A program made the position numbers and the translations under genes. The notes under the pieces were generated by a model, which was not told the DNA's origin, did not search any database, and saw nothing but the letters and a program-made list of their open reading frames with translations. This document shows, one piece after another, positions 18,832-27,763 of a DNA stretch of 61,300 nt (its first letter is position 1; each line of letters begins with the position of its first letter). Source of the DNA: Chitinophaga pinensis (GTDB taxonomy: Bacteria; Bacteroidota; Bacteroidia; Flavobacteriales_D; Crocinitomicaceae); contig CALPMT020000018.1 of the NCBI GenBank assembly GCA_943324745.2, positions 1-61,300 of the forward strand, written 5' to 3'.

Positions 18832-18862
18832 CAAATATAGAAAATAAAGTTTGGAAAACAAA
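18832..18862 (-). promoter_or_regulatory. consensus promoter of the short sorting-domain gene
   Basis: Minus-strand TTTG (18859-18862), exactly 19 nt, then TATATTTG (18832-18839). Both elements and the spacing match the Bacteroidota vegetative consensus. The ATG at 18813 is 18 nt downstream of the -7 box. This fixes the start of the gene at 18490-18813. Confidence 0.8.
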
Positions 18863-19277
18863 GAATTAGTAAAAAACTTTTAATTTTATTCTGATGATTT
18901 AATTTATCACGTAAAATTTAGTAGGGCTAATACTAACGTTTATCCAATAATAGTGGTGATTTTATACATTAATCACAACAAAATAATTGTCAATTGATTA
19001 TTCAATAAACTTGAGATACAACCATAACTATTGGTTTGTAATTTCTTTCGCTTGATGATTAGGAGATGGATTCAAACACACTACACTTTTAAGATGTAGA
19101 TTTAATAAAGATTCTTATAAAGTAGTGATCCGTTATAAATTAGCAAACCATACGAATTGAATAATTGCATCAATCGTTCAATGGCTTGAAAACACCAAAA
19201 TTGAAGTTTGGTATGTCCGATGTGCTATCTCTAACTAAAATAACGAAAACTTAATAAACAAAAAAATCAAATTTTTC
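18863..19277. other. gene-poor intergenic stretch
   Basis: This is the only gap over 300 bases. It is flanked by divergent promoters (18832-18862 leftward, 19278-19307 rightward). I found no gene, tRNA or clear structured RNA. An open frame of about 40 codons without a convincing start lies on the minus strand at 19102-19224, and a short hairpin ACCAAA/TTTGGT near 19193-19212. Either may be debris of a lost gene. Confidence 0.6.
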
Positions 19278-19307
19278 TTGCCGTTTAAAAAATTAGTCAT
19301 ACTTTTG
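19278..19307 (+). promoter_or_regulatory. promoter upstream of bcp
   Basis: TTG (19278-19280), 19-nt spacer, TACTTTTG (19300-19307), a full match to the -7 consensus. It lies about 120 nt before the bcp ATG, leaving a leader of roughly 115 nt without a recognised regulatory fold. Confidence 0.6.
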
Positions 19308-19429
19308 ATTAAATAATAATCGTATTTGTTTAAAATATAAGCATGAAATAGCCCAATGAAAAATCAACTAATAATGAAAGTTTCAAAAGGCATATTCCAT
19401 ATGACCTTTAAAAAATCAAATTAAAACCT

Positions 19430-19900
19430 ATGAAACATTTAAAAGTAAACGACAAAGCTCCTGCATTCGAGAGTATTGACCAACATGGGAATGCATTTTC
19501 ATCGGCAACATTATTTGGAAAAAAATATGTGTTGTATTTCTATCCGAAAGATTTAACCCCTGGTTGTACAGCACAAGCATGTAACTTACGAGATAACTAT
19601 AGTGAATTACAAGAAAAAGGTATTGAAATCATAGGTGTGAGTATGGACAATGTAAATTTACATCAGCGATTCATCGATAAATATGAATTACCATTTACCT
19701 TATTAGCAGATACTGACCGTAAAGTGATTGATACATTTGATGTATGGGGGTACAAAAAATTTATGGGGAAAGAATACGATGGCATACATCGTACAACCTT
19801 TGTAGTCAATGAAGAAGGTGTTATCATAGGAATCATTGATAAACCAAACACGAAGGATCACACACGAGAAATTTTAGAAATAATTGAAGGGAAGATGTAG
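19430..19900 (+). CDS. bcp: thioredoxin-dependent peroxiredoxin (BCP/PrxQ type)
   Basis: The enzyme reduces hydrogen peroxide and organic peroxides using thioredoxin. The 156-residue protein has the thioredoxin fold with the peroxidatic motif DLTPGCTAQACNLRD, giving Cys46 as attacking residue and Cys51 as resolving residue, the CxxxxC spacing of atypical two-Cys PrxQ/BCP enzymes. Length is normal and no signal peptide is present, so it is cytoplasmic. It is followed by recA, whose own -7 box lies between the two. Confidence 0.95.
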   Translation: MKHLKVNDKAPAFESIDQHGNAFSSATLFGKKYVLYFYPKDLTPGCTAQACNLRDNYSELQEKGIEIIGVSMDNVNLHQRFIDKYELPFTLLADTDRKVIDTFDVWGYKKFMGKEYDGIHRTTFVVNEEGVIIGIIDKPNTKDHTREILEIIEGKM

Positions 19901-19929
19901 TACGTAAATTTTTTACGTTGTACGTGTTC

Positions 19930-19937
19930 TACCTTTG
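19930..19937 (+). promoter_or_regulatory. -7 box of recA
   Basis: TACCTTTG fully matches TAnnTTTG and ends 42 nt before the recA ATG at 19980. No good -33 TTTG is visible at 19-21 nt upstream. I saw no LexA-type palindrome near it. Confidence 0.5.
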
Positions 19938-19979
19938 TCAAAAGAAACGATAAATAATAACAAATTAAAAAATAAGATC

Positions 19980-21020
19980 ATGGCTAAAGAGGCAAACAAA
20001 GAAGTAAACTTAGAAAAATTGAAAGCATTACAACTTACAATGGATAAGTTAGATAAAACGTATGGTAAAGGTACCGTAATGAAAATGGGAGATTCTCCAA
20101 TTGATGAGATTGAAGTTATTCCTTCAGGTTCAATTACCTTAGACTTAGCATTAGGAGTAAACGGCTTCCCTAAAGGTAGGATCGTTGAAATCTACGGACC
20201 TGAGTCTTCTGGTAAAACTACTTTGGCAATTCATGCGATTGCGGAGTGTCAAAAAAATGGTGGTATTGCAGCATTCATTGATGCAGAACATGCCTTTGAT
20301 CAATTTTATGCTAGAAAATTAGGGGTAGATATTGATAACTTATTAATCTCTCAACCTGATAACGGTGAACAAGCATTGGAGATTGCGGATAACTTGATAC
20401 GTTCTGGAGCTATCGATTTAATCGTGGTGGATTCAGTAGCTGCATTGACCCCAAAAGCAGAAATTGAAGGTGAAATGGGTGATTCTCAAATGGGTCTACA
20501 AGCACGTTTGATGTCTAAAGCACTTAGAAAATTAACCGGATCTATTTCTAAAGCGAAGTGTTCTTGTATTTTCATCAACCAATTACGAGATAAAATCGGT
20601 GTAATGTTTGGTAACCCGGAAACTACCACTGGAGGTAACGCTTTGAAATTTTATGCTTCTGTACGTTTAGACATTCGTCGTGCTGCACAATTAAAAGATG
20701 GGGAAGAAGTGATCGGTAACCGTGTTAAAGTAAAAGTGGTGAAGAACAAAGTTGCTCCACCATTCCGTAAAGCTGAATTCGATATCATGTATGGAGCAGG
20801 AATATCTAAAGTTGGTGAAATCATCGACCTTGGAGTAGACTTAAACATCATTAAGAAAAGTGGATCTTGGTTCTCTTACGGAGAAACAAAATTAGGTCAA
20901 GGTAGAGATTCTGTAAAAGCTATCTTATCTGATAACCCAGAATTGATGTTGGAATTAGAAGGATTAATCAAAGATGCTTTAACAAAACCAGAAGCAAAAG
21001 AACTTATACTAGGAGAATAG
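19980..21020 (+). CDS. recA: recombinase RecA
   Basis: RecA forms filaments on single-stranded DNA, drives strand exchange and activates SOS functions. The 346-residue product from ATG 19980 ([10 protein letters not shown]) has Walker A GPESSGKT at residues 73-80, Walker [13 protein letters not shown], loop L1/L2 regions ([39 protein letters not shown]) and the C-terminal domain. The frame is open back to a TTG at 19935, but that codon lies within the -7 box, so the ATG is chosen. It is convergent with the aspartate kinase across a perfect palindrome. Confidence 0.98.
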   Translation: MAKEANKEVNLEKLKALQLTMDKLDKTYGKGTVMKMGDSPIDEIEVIPSGSITLDLALGVNGFPKGRIVEIYGPESSGKTTLAIHAIAECQKNGGIAAFIDAEHAFDQFYARKLGVDIDNLLISQPDNGEQALEIADNLIRSGAIDLIVVDSVAALTPKAEIEGEMGDSQMGLQARLMSKALRKLTGSISKAKCSCIFINQLRDKIGVMFGNPETTTGGNALKFYASVRLDIRRAAQLKDGEEVIGNRVKVKVVKNKVAPPFRKAEFDIMYGAGISKVGEIIDLGVDLNIIKKSGSWFSYGETKLGQGRDSVKAILSDNPELMLELEGLIKDALTKPEAKELILGE

Positions 21021-21030
21021 GTTGTAAAAC

Positions 21031-21083
21031 CATTAGAGCCACAATGCATTGTGGCTCTAATGGATACATCGTGGCTCTACTCG
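21031..21083. repeat. perfect 32-bp palindrome plus a third half-arm
   Basis: CATTAGAGCCACAATG at 21031-21046 is followed immediately by its exact reverse complement (21047-21062). A further degenerate arm (GATACATCGTGGCTCTAC) follows at 21063-21080. It lies between convergent recA and aspartate kinase and resembles the element at 8093-8165. It could terminate both genes as RNA, but the shared core suggests a dispersed repeat family. Confidence 0.8.
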
Positions 21084-21085
21084 TT

Positions 21086-22351
21086 TTATCGCATCAAAAT
21101 CCGAGCAGTTTGTTCGGATTTTTGCGTTAATATAATCTGCTTATCTTCAGTCACTCTATCAATAGTCTTTTGATCGTAATGACGTATCGTAACTAATTCA
21201 AAACCTTCTTCCACCGTAATTATATACTCTTTTTCTAAAATTTCAAAAAGATCTTTAATTACGTTCTGTTTATTATCAATCACAAAGTCAAAACTAATCG
21301 CTGAATTTTGCATCAAATTAATGTGAACTCCAGCACAAGAAAGAACATCAAATAAATGACTCAAATTTTCTTCAGCTATAAATGAAAAATCTTTTGGAGT
21401 AATACCTACCTTAATTTGGTTCATTTTAAAAATGAAAGAAGGTATCAAATGATCAAATTCAGTAGAAGCAGAAATTTCAGTTCCATCAGCATGTGGATCA
21501 ATGAATGATTTTACAAATAATGGAATGTTTTTATTTTGTAATGGCTTGATTGTTTTAGGATGGATAACAGTGGCTCCGTAGTATGCCAATTCGATTGCCT
21601 CTTGAAATGAAATTTGCTTTAATTTAATCGTGTCATCGAACCATTTTGGATCCGCATTTAACATACCAGGAACATCTTTCCAAATGGTTACACTTGAAGC
21701 GTTCATACAATAAGCAAAAATACCTGCAGTATAATCAGATCCTTCGCGACCTAACGTAGTTGTTAAACCTTCAGTAGTAGACCCAATAAATCCTTGAGTA
21801 ACAATCGTATTTGAGTTTTTTAATAAGGGCGAAACATGAGAAGTGATTAATTCTTGTGTTTTTAACCAATCCACCGATCCATTACGATAGGTGTTGTCCG
21901 TGCGGATACATAAGCGAGCATCTAACCAAATTGCTTGCTCTGTTTGTTCTAATAAATAACATTCTACAATTTTAGTAGAAGCCAGCTCTCCAATTGATAC
22001 TATTTGATCGTAGACAAAATCATAATTTTCAGAAAGCGGTTGATTAATCTTATTTTGTAATCCTTCAAAAAGTTCATCCAAAAAACTATTGACCCCCTCA
22101 TGTGTATCAGGGAATAATTTCTCGCAAACATTAATATGATATTGATATACCTGGTCAACTAAATAACGAAAAGATTCAGTGCTATTATTCCAAAGAGCAT
22201 CTACAATCTCTTCCATTGCATTCGTTGTTTTCCCCATCGCAGAAACAACTACTAATTTTTTTTCTTTAGGAAATAAAGAAATAATTTTTCCAACATTCTT
22301 TACAGCTTCAGCATTTTTAACTGAAGCACCACCAAATTTAAAAACTAACAT
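21086..22351 (-). CDS. lysC: aspartate kinase
   Basis: Aspartate kinase phosphorylates aspartate, the first step to lysine, threonine, methionine and diaminopimelate. The 421-residue protein opens with the amino-acid kinase signature VFKFGGASVKNAEAV and carries the substrate and nucleotide segments TLGREGSDYTAGI and WKDVPGMLNADPKWF. The last 120 residues form an ACT-like regulatory domain (PKDFSFIAEENLSHLFDVL onwards). It is a single-function enzyme, without a homoserine dehydrogenase fusion. Which isozyme type it is, and what inhibits it, cannot be read from sequence; the symbol is by similarity. It has its own -7 box upstream. Confidence 0.9.
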   Translation of the reverse strand: MLVFKFGGASVKNAEAVKNVGKIISLFPKEKKLVVVSAMGKTTNAMEEIVDALWNNSTESFRYLVDQVYQYHINVCEKLFPDTHEGVNSFLDELFEGLQNKINQPLSENYDFVYDQIVSIGELASTKIVECYLLEQTEQAIWLDARLCIRTDNTYRNGSVDWLKTQELITSHVSPLLKNSNTIVTQGFIGSTTEGLTTTLGREGSDYTAGIFAYCMNASSVTIWKDVPGMLNADPKWFDDTIKLKQISFQEAIELAYYGATVIHPKTIKPLQNKNIPLFVKSFIDPHADGTEISASTEFDHLIPSFIFKMNQIKVGITPKDFSFIAEENLSHLFDVLSCAGVHINLMQNSAISFDFVIDNKQNVIKDLFEILEKEYIITVEEGFELVTIRHYDQKTIDRVTEDKQIILTQKSEQTARILMR

Positions 22352-22378
22352 AATTCAATCTTTAAGATCATATACAAA

Positions 22379-22386
22379 CAAAAGTA
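22379..22386 (-). promoter_or_regulatory. -7 box of the aspartate kinase gene
   Basis: Minus-strand TACTTTTG fully matches TAnnTTTG, 27 nt before the ATG. The nearest TTTG (22400-22403) gives a spacer of only 13 nt, so the -33 element is doubtful. Confidence 0.5.
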
Positions 22387-22500
22387 GATACTTTATAGTC
22401 AAATTCTATCTATTCTTTTAAATTATTAAATAATTAGATAGCGTTTAAGGTTTAGATTTAATTAAATTTATAGCTCAAAATTTATAGTTATAAAAGGTTT

Positions 22501-22851
22501 ATGAAAGAAATTTTAGAAAAGAGCGACGTACAAGATTTAGTACAATCATTTTATTCTCAAGTATTAAATGACCAAGATCTTGCACCGTTTTTTCAGAAGA
22601 TTGATTTTGAAACTCACATGCCTAAAATGGTTCATTTTTGGTCTTTTGTTTTACTCGATGAGCCCGGATACAAAACAAATGTTACTGATAAACATATGCA
22701 TATGCCTCTTACAAAAGAACATTTTGATCGATGGCTTGAATTATTTCATACTACTGTGAATGAAATGTTTATCGGTGAGAGAGCTGAAATAGCAAAACAA
22801 AGAGCAAACTTAATAGCTTGGACAATACAAAACAAAACAGGAATAAAATAA
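22501..22851 (+). CDS. group III truncated haemoglobin
   Basis: The 116-residue protein fits the short 2-on-2 globin fold of group III truncated haemoglobins. Family-like landmarks are PFFQKIDFETHMPKMVHFW in the B to E region and the proximal histidine in LTKEHFDRWLELF near residue 78. Proteins of this group bind oxygen or nitric oxide and are linked to nitrosative stress or microaerobic life; the role here is not shown by context. No signal peptide, so cytoplasmic. It ends 11 bp from the convergent lipoprotein gene, with no obvious terminator between. Confidence 0.9.
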   Translation: MKEILEKSDVQDLVQSFYSQVLNDQDLAPFFQKIDFETHMPKMVHFWSFVLLDEPGYKTNVTDKHMHMPLTKEHFDRWLELFHTTVNEMFIGERAEIAKQRANLIAWTIQNKTGIK

Positions 22852-22862
22852 TAGTCTATCCA

Positions 22863-23678
22863 TCATTTTTTTAAACTAATATCTTTGTTCCAACTACCTA
22901 TAGAAAGAATAGCTTTATCATCACATGTTCCATCTCCATAATCAATGATGGCATCTCGTTTACCTTCGCGTTTTATTGCTAATTTTCCAGATTTAATCCA
23001 TTGACAACCAATTGATTTTAACAATGGCGATTCTGTCATAAATGAATATGACTTTCCTTCAGAGTTTTCTCCGCTCGAATTTCCAGAAATTTCATAAGTG
23101 TCGTCTAAAAAATTAAGTGGTGTATCATATCCCGTAACCATTTTGCGTATTCTATTGGATATCCAAGTAATAGATGAGCCATCAGGTTTAGTCACTTTTC
23201 CATTTTCTACTTGAATTGTATGTGTAAATTTTTCAATTATTTTAACTGTTTTTTTACCACTTACCCCGTAACCATTTATGAAATAGTTCTCAGGTTCATA
23301 AATCGCTTCGCTACCCGCTAAACCAACTTTTCCAACATACTCAATATTGATTTTTCCACGTCTTGTTTTAGTATCATTACAAGTACAATCAGTTACTCCA
23401 AAATCAACTACTAACTTTATTTTTTTAGCTAGTGAATCATAAGATATAACATGTACTTTTATGCACGAATCTTTTGATTTATCATAACTTTTTACTGTAT
23501 TTGAAGTTCCTACTAGGTCTCCAATATCTTTTAAATCTGAAAAAGAATTATCTGCAACATTATCATCTGCTGCAATGCTTGAAACTTCCATAACATCCTT
23601 TTCTTTTTTCCCACATGAAACAATCAATGTAGTGGTAAAAAGCAGTATAAATATTAATCTAACAACTGTTTTTTTCAT
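22863..23678 (-). CDS. lipoprotein of unknown function
   Basis: The 271-residue product has a lipoprotein signal (TTTLIVSC, Cys22) followed by a charged linker. The body is mostly beta, with paired strands such as KIKLVVDFGVTDCTC and GKINIEYVGKVG, and several Cys residues after the lipid-anchored one (CTCND, QW preceded by GC, GTCDD). I recognise no named family. It looks like a surface or periplasmic beta protein. It lies 31 bp after the LRR gene on the same strand and may share its transcript with ribF and the LRR protein. Confidence 0.7.
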   Translation of the reverse strand: MKKTVVRLIFILLFTTTLIVSCGKKEKDVMEVSSIAADDNVADNSFSDLKDIGDLVGTSNTVKSYDKSKDSCIKVHVISYDSLAKKIKLVVDFGVTDCTCNDTKTRRGKINIEYVGKVGLAGSEAIYEPENYFINGYGVSGKKTVKIIEKFTHTIQVENGKVTKPDGSSITWISNRIRKMVTGYDTPLNFLDDTYEISGNSSGENSEGKSYSFMTESPLLKSIGCQWIKSGKLAIKREGKRDAIIDYGDGTCDDKAILSIGSWNKDISLKK

Positions 23679-23709
23679 TCTTATTTCTTAAATTTTGTTA
23701 TATGAATTG

Positions 23710-24294
23710 TTATTTTTCCATGCATTCACATGGCGCATCAAATTCTATTTTTACCCAATGTAATCCGTGTAACCACTTTTGTTGGTAGGTAGGTCCATAA
23801 ACAATACCTCGCATATCAATGAATTTTAAATTTTTCATCGCTAAAAAAGCATTTGGAAATGTTTCAAGCGGTGTCTCCCATAAATCTATATAACTCAATT
23901 TATCTAAATTAATTATGCTTTCTGAAATATGAGTAAATGGATTTTGACTTAAAATCAAACGCTCCAAGGACTTGATCTTTGATATTTCTGTTGGAAAAAC
24001 AGTTAAATTATTTTTAGATAGATCAATGTCTATTAATCGTTCAAAGCTTGATATAAATTCTGGTATTTCTGATAATTTATTTTTACTTAAATTCAAATGA
24101 CGTAAAAACTTATATTTACTTAATTCTTTGGGTAATGCAGTCAGTTTTCGCTTTGATAAGTCTATCGCAGTTACCTTTTCTAGTTCCATGGAATGAGCTT
24201 GTTCAAGTGTCACATAATGGATTGTATCCACCTTTTTATTAGCAATAGAAAAAAGTGTGCTACTGAGAAAAAGAACTACGAACAAATATTTCAT
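23710..24294 (-). CDS. short exported leucine-rich-repeat protein
   Basis: The 194-residue protein (start chosen at ATG 24294, MKYLFVVLFLSSTLFS) has a signal peptide and then about five leucine-rich repeats of roughly 23 residues, such as LRHLNLSKNKLSEIPEFI and LIDIDLSKNNLTVFPTEI. LRRs form curved binding surfaces; there is no catalytic domain. A TTG three codons upstream could also serve as start. The gene begins inside the last codons of ribF, overlapping it by 35 bp, so it depends on ribF transcription. Ligand and partner are unknown. Confidence 0.85.
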   Translation of the reverse strand: MKYLFVVLFLSSTLFSIANKKVDTIHYVTLEQAHSMELEKVTAIDLSKRKLTALPKELSKYKFLRHLNLSKNKLSEIPEFISSFERLIDIDLSKNNLTVFPTEISKIKSLERLILSQNPFTHISESIINLDKLSYIDLWETPLETFPNAFLAMKNLKFIDMRGIVYGPTYQQKWLHGLHWVKIEFDAPCECMEK

Positions 24295-25195
24295 CCTGGG
24301 CAATTTGCTGTTTTAACGCTTCAACATTCGCAAACTTTTGTTCTTCACGAACGCGCTCTATCAAAGATACATTAATTTTTTGATTATAAATATCTTCCGA
24401 GAAATCAAATAGATGAACTTCAATATGTGTTTCCATGGAGTTATCTATGGTAGGTCGTGTACCTATATTCATCATTCCTGAATGCACATGACCATTTTCC
24501 AAAGAAATTTTAACGCCGTAAACTCCATTTCCGGGAATTAATTTTAAAGAATCATCAATATGAATGTTAGCAGTCGGATAACCAATCGTTCTTCCTAATT
24601 TATTTCCATGAATAACTGTTCCACTTAATTGATATGTTTCATTCAAATAGTGATTAGTAGTATAAATATCTCCTTTGGATAAAGCTTTTCTAATTTTTGA
24701 AGAACTAATATTTACAGCGTTAATCTCTTGCGCTGAAATTTCCTCAACACAGAATCCATAATGTAATGCGCGTGATTCTAAAAAATGTAAATTTCCTTCT
24801 CTATTCTTTCCAAATTGATGATCATAACCCACAATAATTGTATGAACATGTAATTTAGCGATTAAAAATTGTGAAACAAATTCATCAGCAGTCAATTCAG
24901 AAAAATCTTTAGTGAATGGAAAAACTATCAAATGTTTTAACCCTAAGCGCGCCAGTTTTTCTATTTTCTCTTCTTGAGTTTGTATTAATTTAATACCATG
25001 GTTAGTAGGATGAATAACCATCCTAGGATGAGGAAAAAAGGTAAATAACACAGATTCTCCGCCAACTTCATCTGCTCGATGATTGAGTTGCTCAATAATT
25101 TTTTGATGACCAACATGAACACCGTCAAACGTTCCAATAGTTAATACCGGATTGGGAATTTGCCCAATTTCATCAAAGTTTGTGTAAATTTTCAC
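24260..25195 (-). CDS. ribF: bifunctional riboflavin kinase/FAD synthetase
   Basis: RibF makes FMN from riboflavin and then FAD. The 311 residues contain the FAD synthetase half first (TIGTFDGVHVGHQKII, a nucleotidyltransferase HxGH motif near residues 21-36, and ISSSKIRKAL near 167) and the riboflavin kinase half next (GNKLGRTIGYPTANI, then GVYGVKI and the NIGTRPTID segment). Length is normal. It leads a minus-strand group with the LRR protein, whose start overlaps its end, and a lipoprotein; a functional link is not evident. Confidence 0.96.
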   Translation of the reverse strand: MKIYTNFDEIGQIPNPVLTIGTFDGVHVGHQKIIEQLNHRADEVGGESVLFTFFPHPRMVIHPTNHGIKLIQTQEEKIEKLARLGLKHLIVFPFTKDFSELTADEFVSQFLIAKLHVHTIIVGYDHQFGKNREGNLHFLESRALHYGFCVEEISAQEINAVNISSSKIRKALSKGDIYTTNHYLNETYQLSGTVIHGNKLGRTIGYPTANIHIDDSLKLIPGNGVYGVKISLENGHVHSGMMNIGTRPTIDNSMETHIEVHLFDFSEDIYNQKINVSLIERVREEQKFANVEALKQQIAQDEIFVRSSFSQ

Positions 25196-25279
25196 CCTAA
25201 TTTTATCCTTGAAAGTTCTATGCCGTGAAGTTACTAAATAGAATTTGTATTTTAGTGCGTTTAATAGGTATTTATAGGG

Positions 25280-26443
25280 ATGAAAAAATTACTTTTTATA
25301 GGCTGCATACTGATTTTATTTGCTTCAAAATGTCAAACAGGGGTCACGAAAAACACCTTTAACATACATAAAAATACCATTGATACCATTTTACACAGAA
25401 ATGCATTAAATCACGTTTATTCTTTGTTAAAAAACCTTGAAGTATCCAATGATTCATTATTTTCAATTGTTCATATAGGCGATTCTCACATTGAAATAGG
25501 TCAATTCTCAGGTGAAATTAAAAATCAATTAGAAAATCAATATGGCAAAAGTGAAGATGCTTGGATGTTTCCTTACCAATTTTTTAACAAACAAAGTCAA
25601 AAAGTATTTCCAATAGATACATTAGGTACTTGGAAAAGAGCAAGTATCAAAGCTCCTAATACTAGTAAACCACTCGGTATAACAGGTCTTGGTTTTTATT
25701 TAAGTAGTGCAACTGGAAATTTAATTTTCGCTTCAAATTCTTTGTACAAGGATATTTCTAAAATTTCGTTTTTACATTATTATGATGGTAATCCTTTACC
25801 AATTTCAGTTCAAGGGGGTAAAATTCATACTCAAGTAATTTCTAAAAACACAGCGATTACTGAAATTACATTTAGCTCAACAGAAAAAAATTACAATTTA
25901 AACTTCTCAAAATCTGATGGTTTATTGATTTATGCCTTAAAATTAAATTCTCACCCTAAACGTGGAATTAGTTATCACAAATTTGGTGTAGCAGGCTCAA
26001 CGATGCAACAATTCATCAATAACACTCCTTTATTCATGGAACAATTACGTGCACTAAAACCAAGCTTATTAATTGTTTCTTTAGGCACAAACGATTCCTA
26101 CATTGATTCATTAAAAGAAGATAAAGTTTTGCAAGATGTCCGTGTATTTACAGAATTAATATCTCGGTATAGTTCTAAAACAGCAATTGTATTTACAACT
26201 GCACCTGATACAAAATATGATGATAGACGTCCAGAACGATTAACAGAAATCAACCGTATTATTCGAAATATTGCCAATGAAAATCCGAATATTGCACTTT
26301 GGGATCTTCATCATATTATGGGGGGTGATGGTTCTGTAGATGCTTGGATAAAGAAAAAGTACATGATTTTTGATCATCTTCATTTTAACCCTGCCGGCTA
26401 TAAGCTTCAAGGAGAGCTTTTTATGGAAGCATTTGAAAAATGA
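25280..26443 (+). CDS. exported SGNH/GDSL-family esterase
   Basis: The 387-residue protein has an N-terminal signal (MKKLLFIGCILILFASK), block I HIGDSHIEIGQFSGEI with nucleophile Ser69, block III SLGTNDSYIDS and block V FDHLHFNPAGY with the catalytic Asp and His. The GDSH variant and the domain of about 130 residues between blocks I and III resemble the SGNH enzymes that deacetylate envelope glycans such as O-acetyl peptidoglycan, but the substrate is inferred. A Cys18 exists, though the residue before it is Lys, so lipidation is doubtful. It converges on a NamZ-like muramidase gene, another cell-wall enzyme. Confidence 0.85.
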   Translation: MKKLLFIGCILILFASKCQTGVTKNTFNIHKNTIDTILHRNALNHVYSLLKNLEVSNDSLFSIVHIGDSHIEIGQFSGEIKNQLENQYGKSEDAWMFPYQFFNKQSQKVFPIDTLGTWKRASIKAPNTSKPLGITGLGFYLSSATGNLIFASNSLYKDISKISFLHYYDGNPLPISVQGGKIHTQVISKNTAITEITFSSTEKNYNLNFSKSDGLLIYALKLNSHPKRGISYHKFGVAGSTMQQFINNTPLFMEQLRALKPSLLIVSLGTNDSYIDSLKEDKVLQDVRVFTELISRYSSKTAIVFTTAPDTKYDDRRPERLTEINRIIRNIANENPNIALWDLHHIMGGDGSVDAWIKKKYMIFDHLHFNPAGYKLQGELFMEAFEK

Positions 26444-26477
26444 GTGTCTTTACTGTAAGGCTGATTGGAATCGAAGT

Positions 26478-26515
26478 GATTTATAAATGATTTCACTTAA
26501 AATCATTTATAAATC
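26478..26515 (+). terminator. terminator overlapping the NamZ stop codon
   Basis: GATTTATAAATGATTT (26478-26493) pairs perfectly with 26500-26515 across a CACTTA loop, followed by AAATATTTTTT. The right arm contains the stop codon of the convergent muramidase gene. It serves the plus-strand esterase gene. Confidence 0.75.
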
Positions 26516-27732
26516 AAATATTTTTTACGTATCAATTTAAAATCGAATAAATCATCTTCCCAAGATTTACGAATCTCTTCTTCAGGAATATTATTGATTA
26601 ACTGTTTTCTAAATTTTGAAGTTCCAGCTAAACGATCAAAAAACATGGGTTGATCAATAAAAGTGATGGAGTCGCCCAATAACTTCTTAGCTTGTATAAT
26701 CCAATCGATATTTATTTTATTGACCTCCTGCATCCCCAATGTCTTGAGATCGTATCCGTAGCAAAGTTTATTTTCATTCACTGGTCGCTTCGAACCAAAA
26801 CCGGAAACGGGTGTAAATTTATAGTCTGATTCTGGAAATAATGGGTGGCCAAATACTTCAAATGGAGAATCAGTTCCACGACCTATACTTACTGTGGTAC
26901 CTTCAAAAATACACAAACTTGGATACAAAGAAATCGCAAAATCTGATCTTAAATTTGGACTAGGCGGTACTGGTAATACATATTTAGTGTCATGAGTATA
27001 ATTTTTACATGGAACAACATATAAATTACATCCAGAACTATCACTCAACCAACATTCATTATTAATCATCTCAGCATATTCACCAATAGTCATTCCATAT
27101 ACAATCGGTACAGGGTGCATGCCGATAAATGATTTATGAAATTCATCACGTACAGGCCCATCTACATAATGTGCATTAGGATTAGGTCTGTCTAATACAA
27201 TAAGAGGTATATTGCTTTCTGCGCATGCTTCCATTACATAATGTAAAGTAGAGATATACGTGTAAAAACGAACTCCAACATCTTGTATATCAAACAAAAC
27301 GACATCTACATCTGATAGTTGTTCTTTTGTTGGTTTACGATTATGCCCATACAAAGAAATAATATCAACTCCTGTCTTTGGATCATGATCATTCCATACA
27401 TGCTCCCCGTTGTCTGCAACTCCTCTAAATCCATGTTCAGGAGCAAATACTTTTTGTATTTTAATACCTAAACTAATTAAGGTGTCCACCAAATGGGTCT
27501 TACCGATTATAGATGTTTGATTACCAACAATTGCAACACGCTTCCCAACCAATGAATCAAAATACAAATCCAATCGTTCAACAGCCAATACGATGGGTTT
27601 GTGATTATTTGAATCGACTTTTTGAGTAGGATTTTTAATTGGAAAAGTTAACAGTATATTCGAAGTTTGTTTCCAAGAAACCGTTAAGATTAAGATCAAA
27701 ATCAAGAAAATACTTTTTAAGGACAAAAGCAT
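26503..27732 (-). CDS. namZ: NamZ-like exo-beta-N-acetylmuramidase (DUF1343)
   Basis: DUF1343 proteins such as NamZ cleave terminal N-acetylmuramic acid from peptidoglycan fragments, supporting cell-wall recycling. From ATG 27732 the protein is 409 residues with a signal sequence (MLLSLKSIFLILILILTVSW). Family blocks are KVFAPEHGFRG, DVVLFDIQDVGVRFYTYIST and the loop VLDRPNPN, then the C-terminal domain from about residue 250. The frame is open 17 codons upstream, but that part overlaps the divergent gene's 5' end and would put residues before the signal. The symbol rests on family similarity. Confidence 0.88.
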   Translation of the reverse strand: MLLSLKSIFLILILILTVSWKQTSNILLTFPIKNPTQKVDSNNHKPIVLAVERLDLYFDSLVGKRVAIVGNQTSIIGKTHLVDTLISLGIKIQKVFAPEHGFRGVADNGEHVWNDHDPKTGVDIISLYGHNRKPTKEQLSDVDVVLFDIQDVGVRFYTYISTLHYVMEACAESNIPLIVLDRPNPNAHYVDGPVRDEFHKSFIGMHPVPIVYGMTIGEYAEMINNECWLSDSSGCNLYVVPCKNYTHDTKYVLPVPPSPNLRSDFAISLYPSLCIFEGTTVSIGRGTDSPFEVFGHPLFPESDYKFTPVSGFGSKRPVNENKLCYGYDLKTLGMQEVNKINIDWIIQAKKLLGDSITFIDQPMFFDRLAGTSKFRKQLINNIPEEEIRKSWEDDLFDFKLIRKKYLIYK

Positions 27733-27734
27733 TG

Positions 27735-27742
27735 TGTACTTT
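27735..27742 (+). promoter_or_regulatory. -7-like box TACTTTCG before the permease gene
   Basis: TACTTTCG is one base from TAnnTTTG and lies 21 nt before the TTG start at 27764. No clear -33 element was seen. Confidence 0.35.
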
Positions 27743-27763
27743 CGTAATCCATAAATAGAGAAC

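Noticed and set aside
19935-19979. TTG start extending RecA by 15 residues
   Set aside because: The TTG lies within the TACCTTTG -7 box and the extra residues do not belong to the family.
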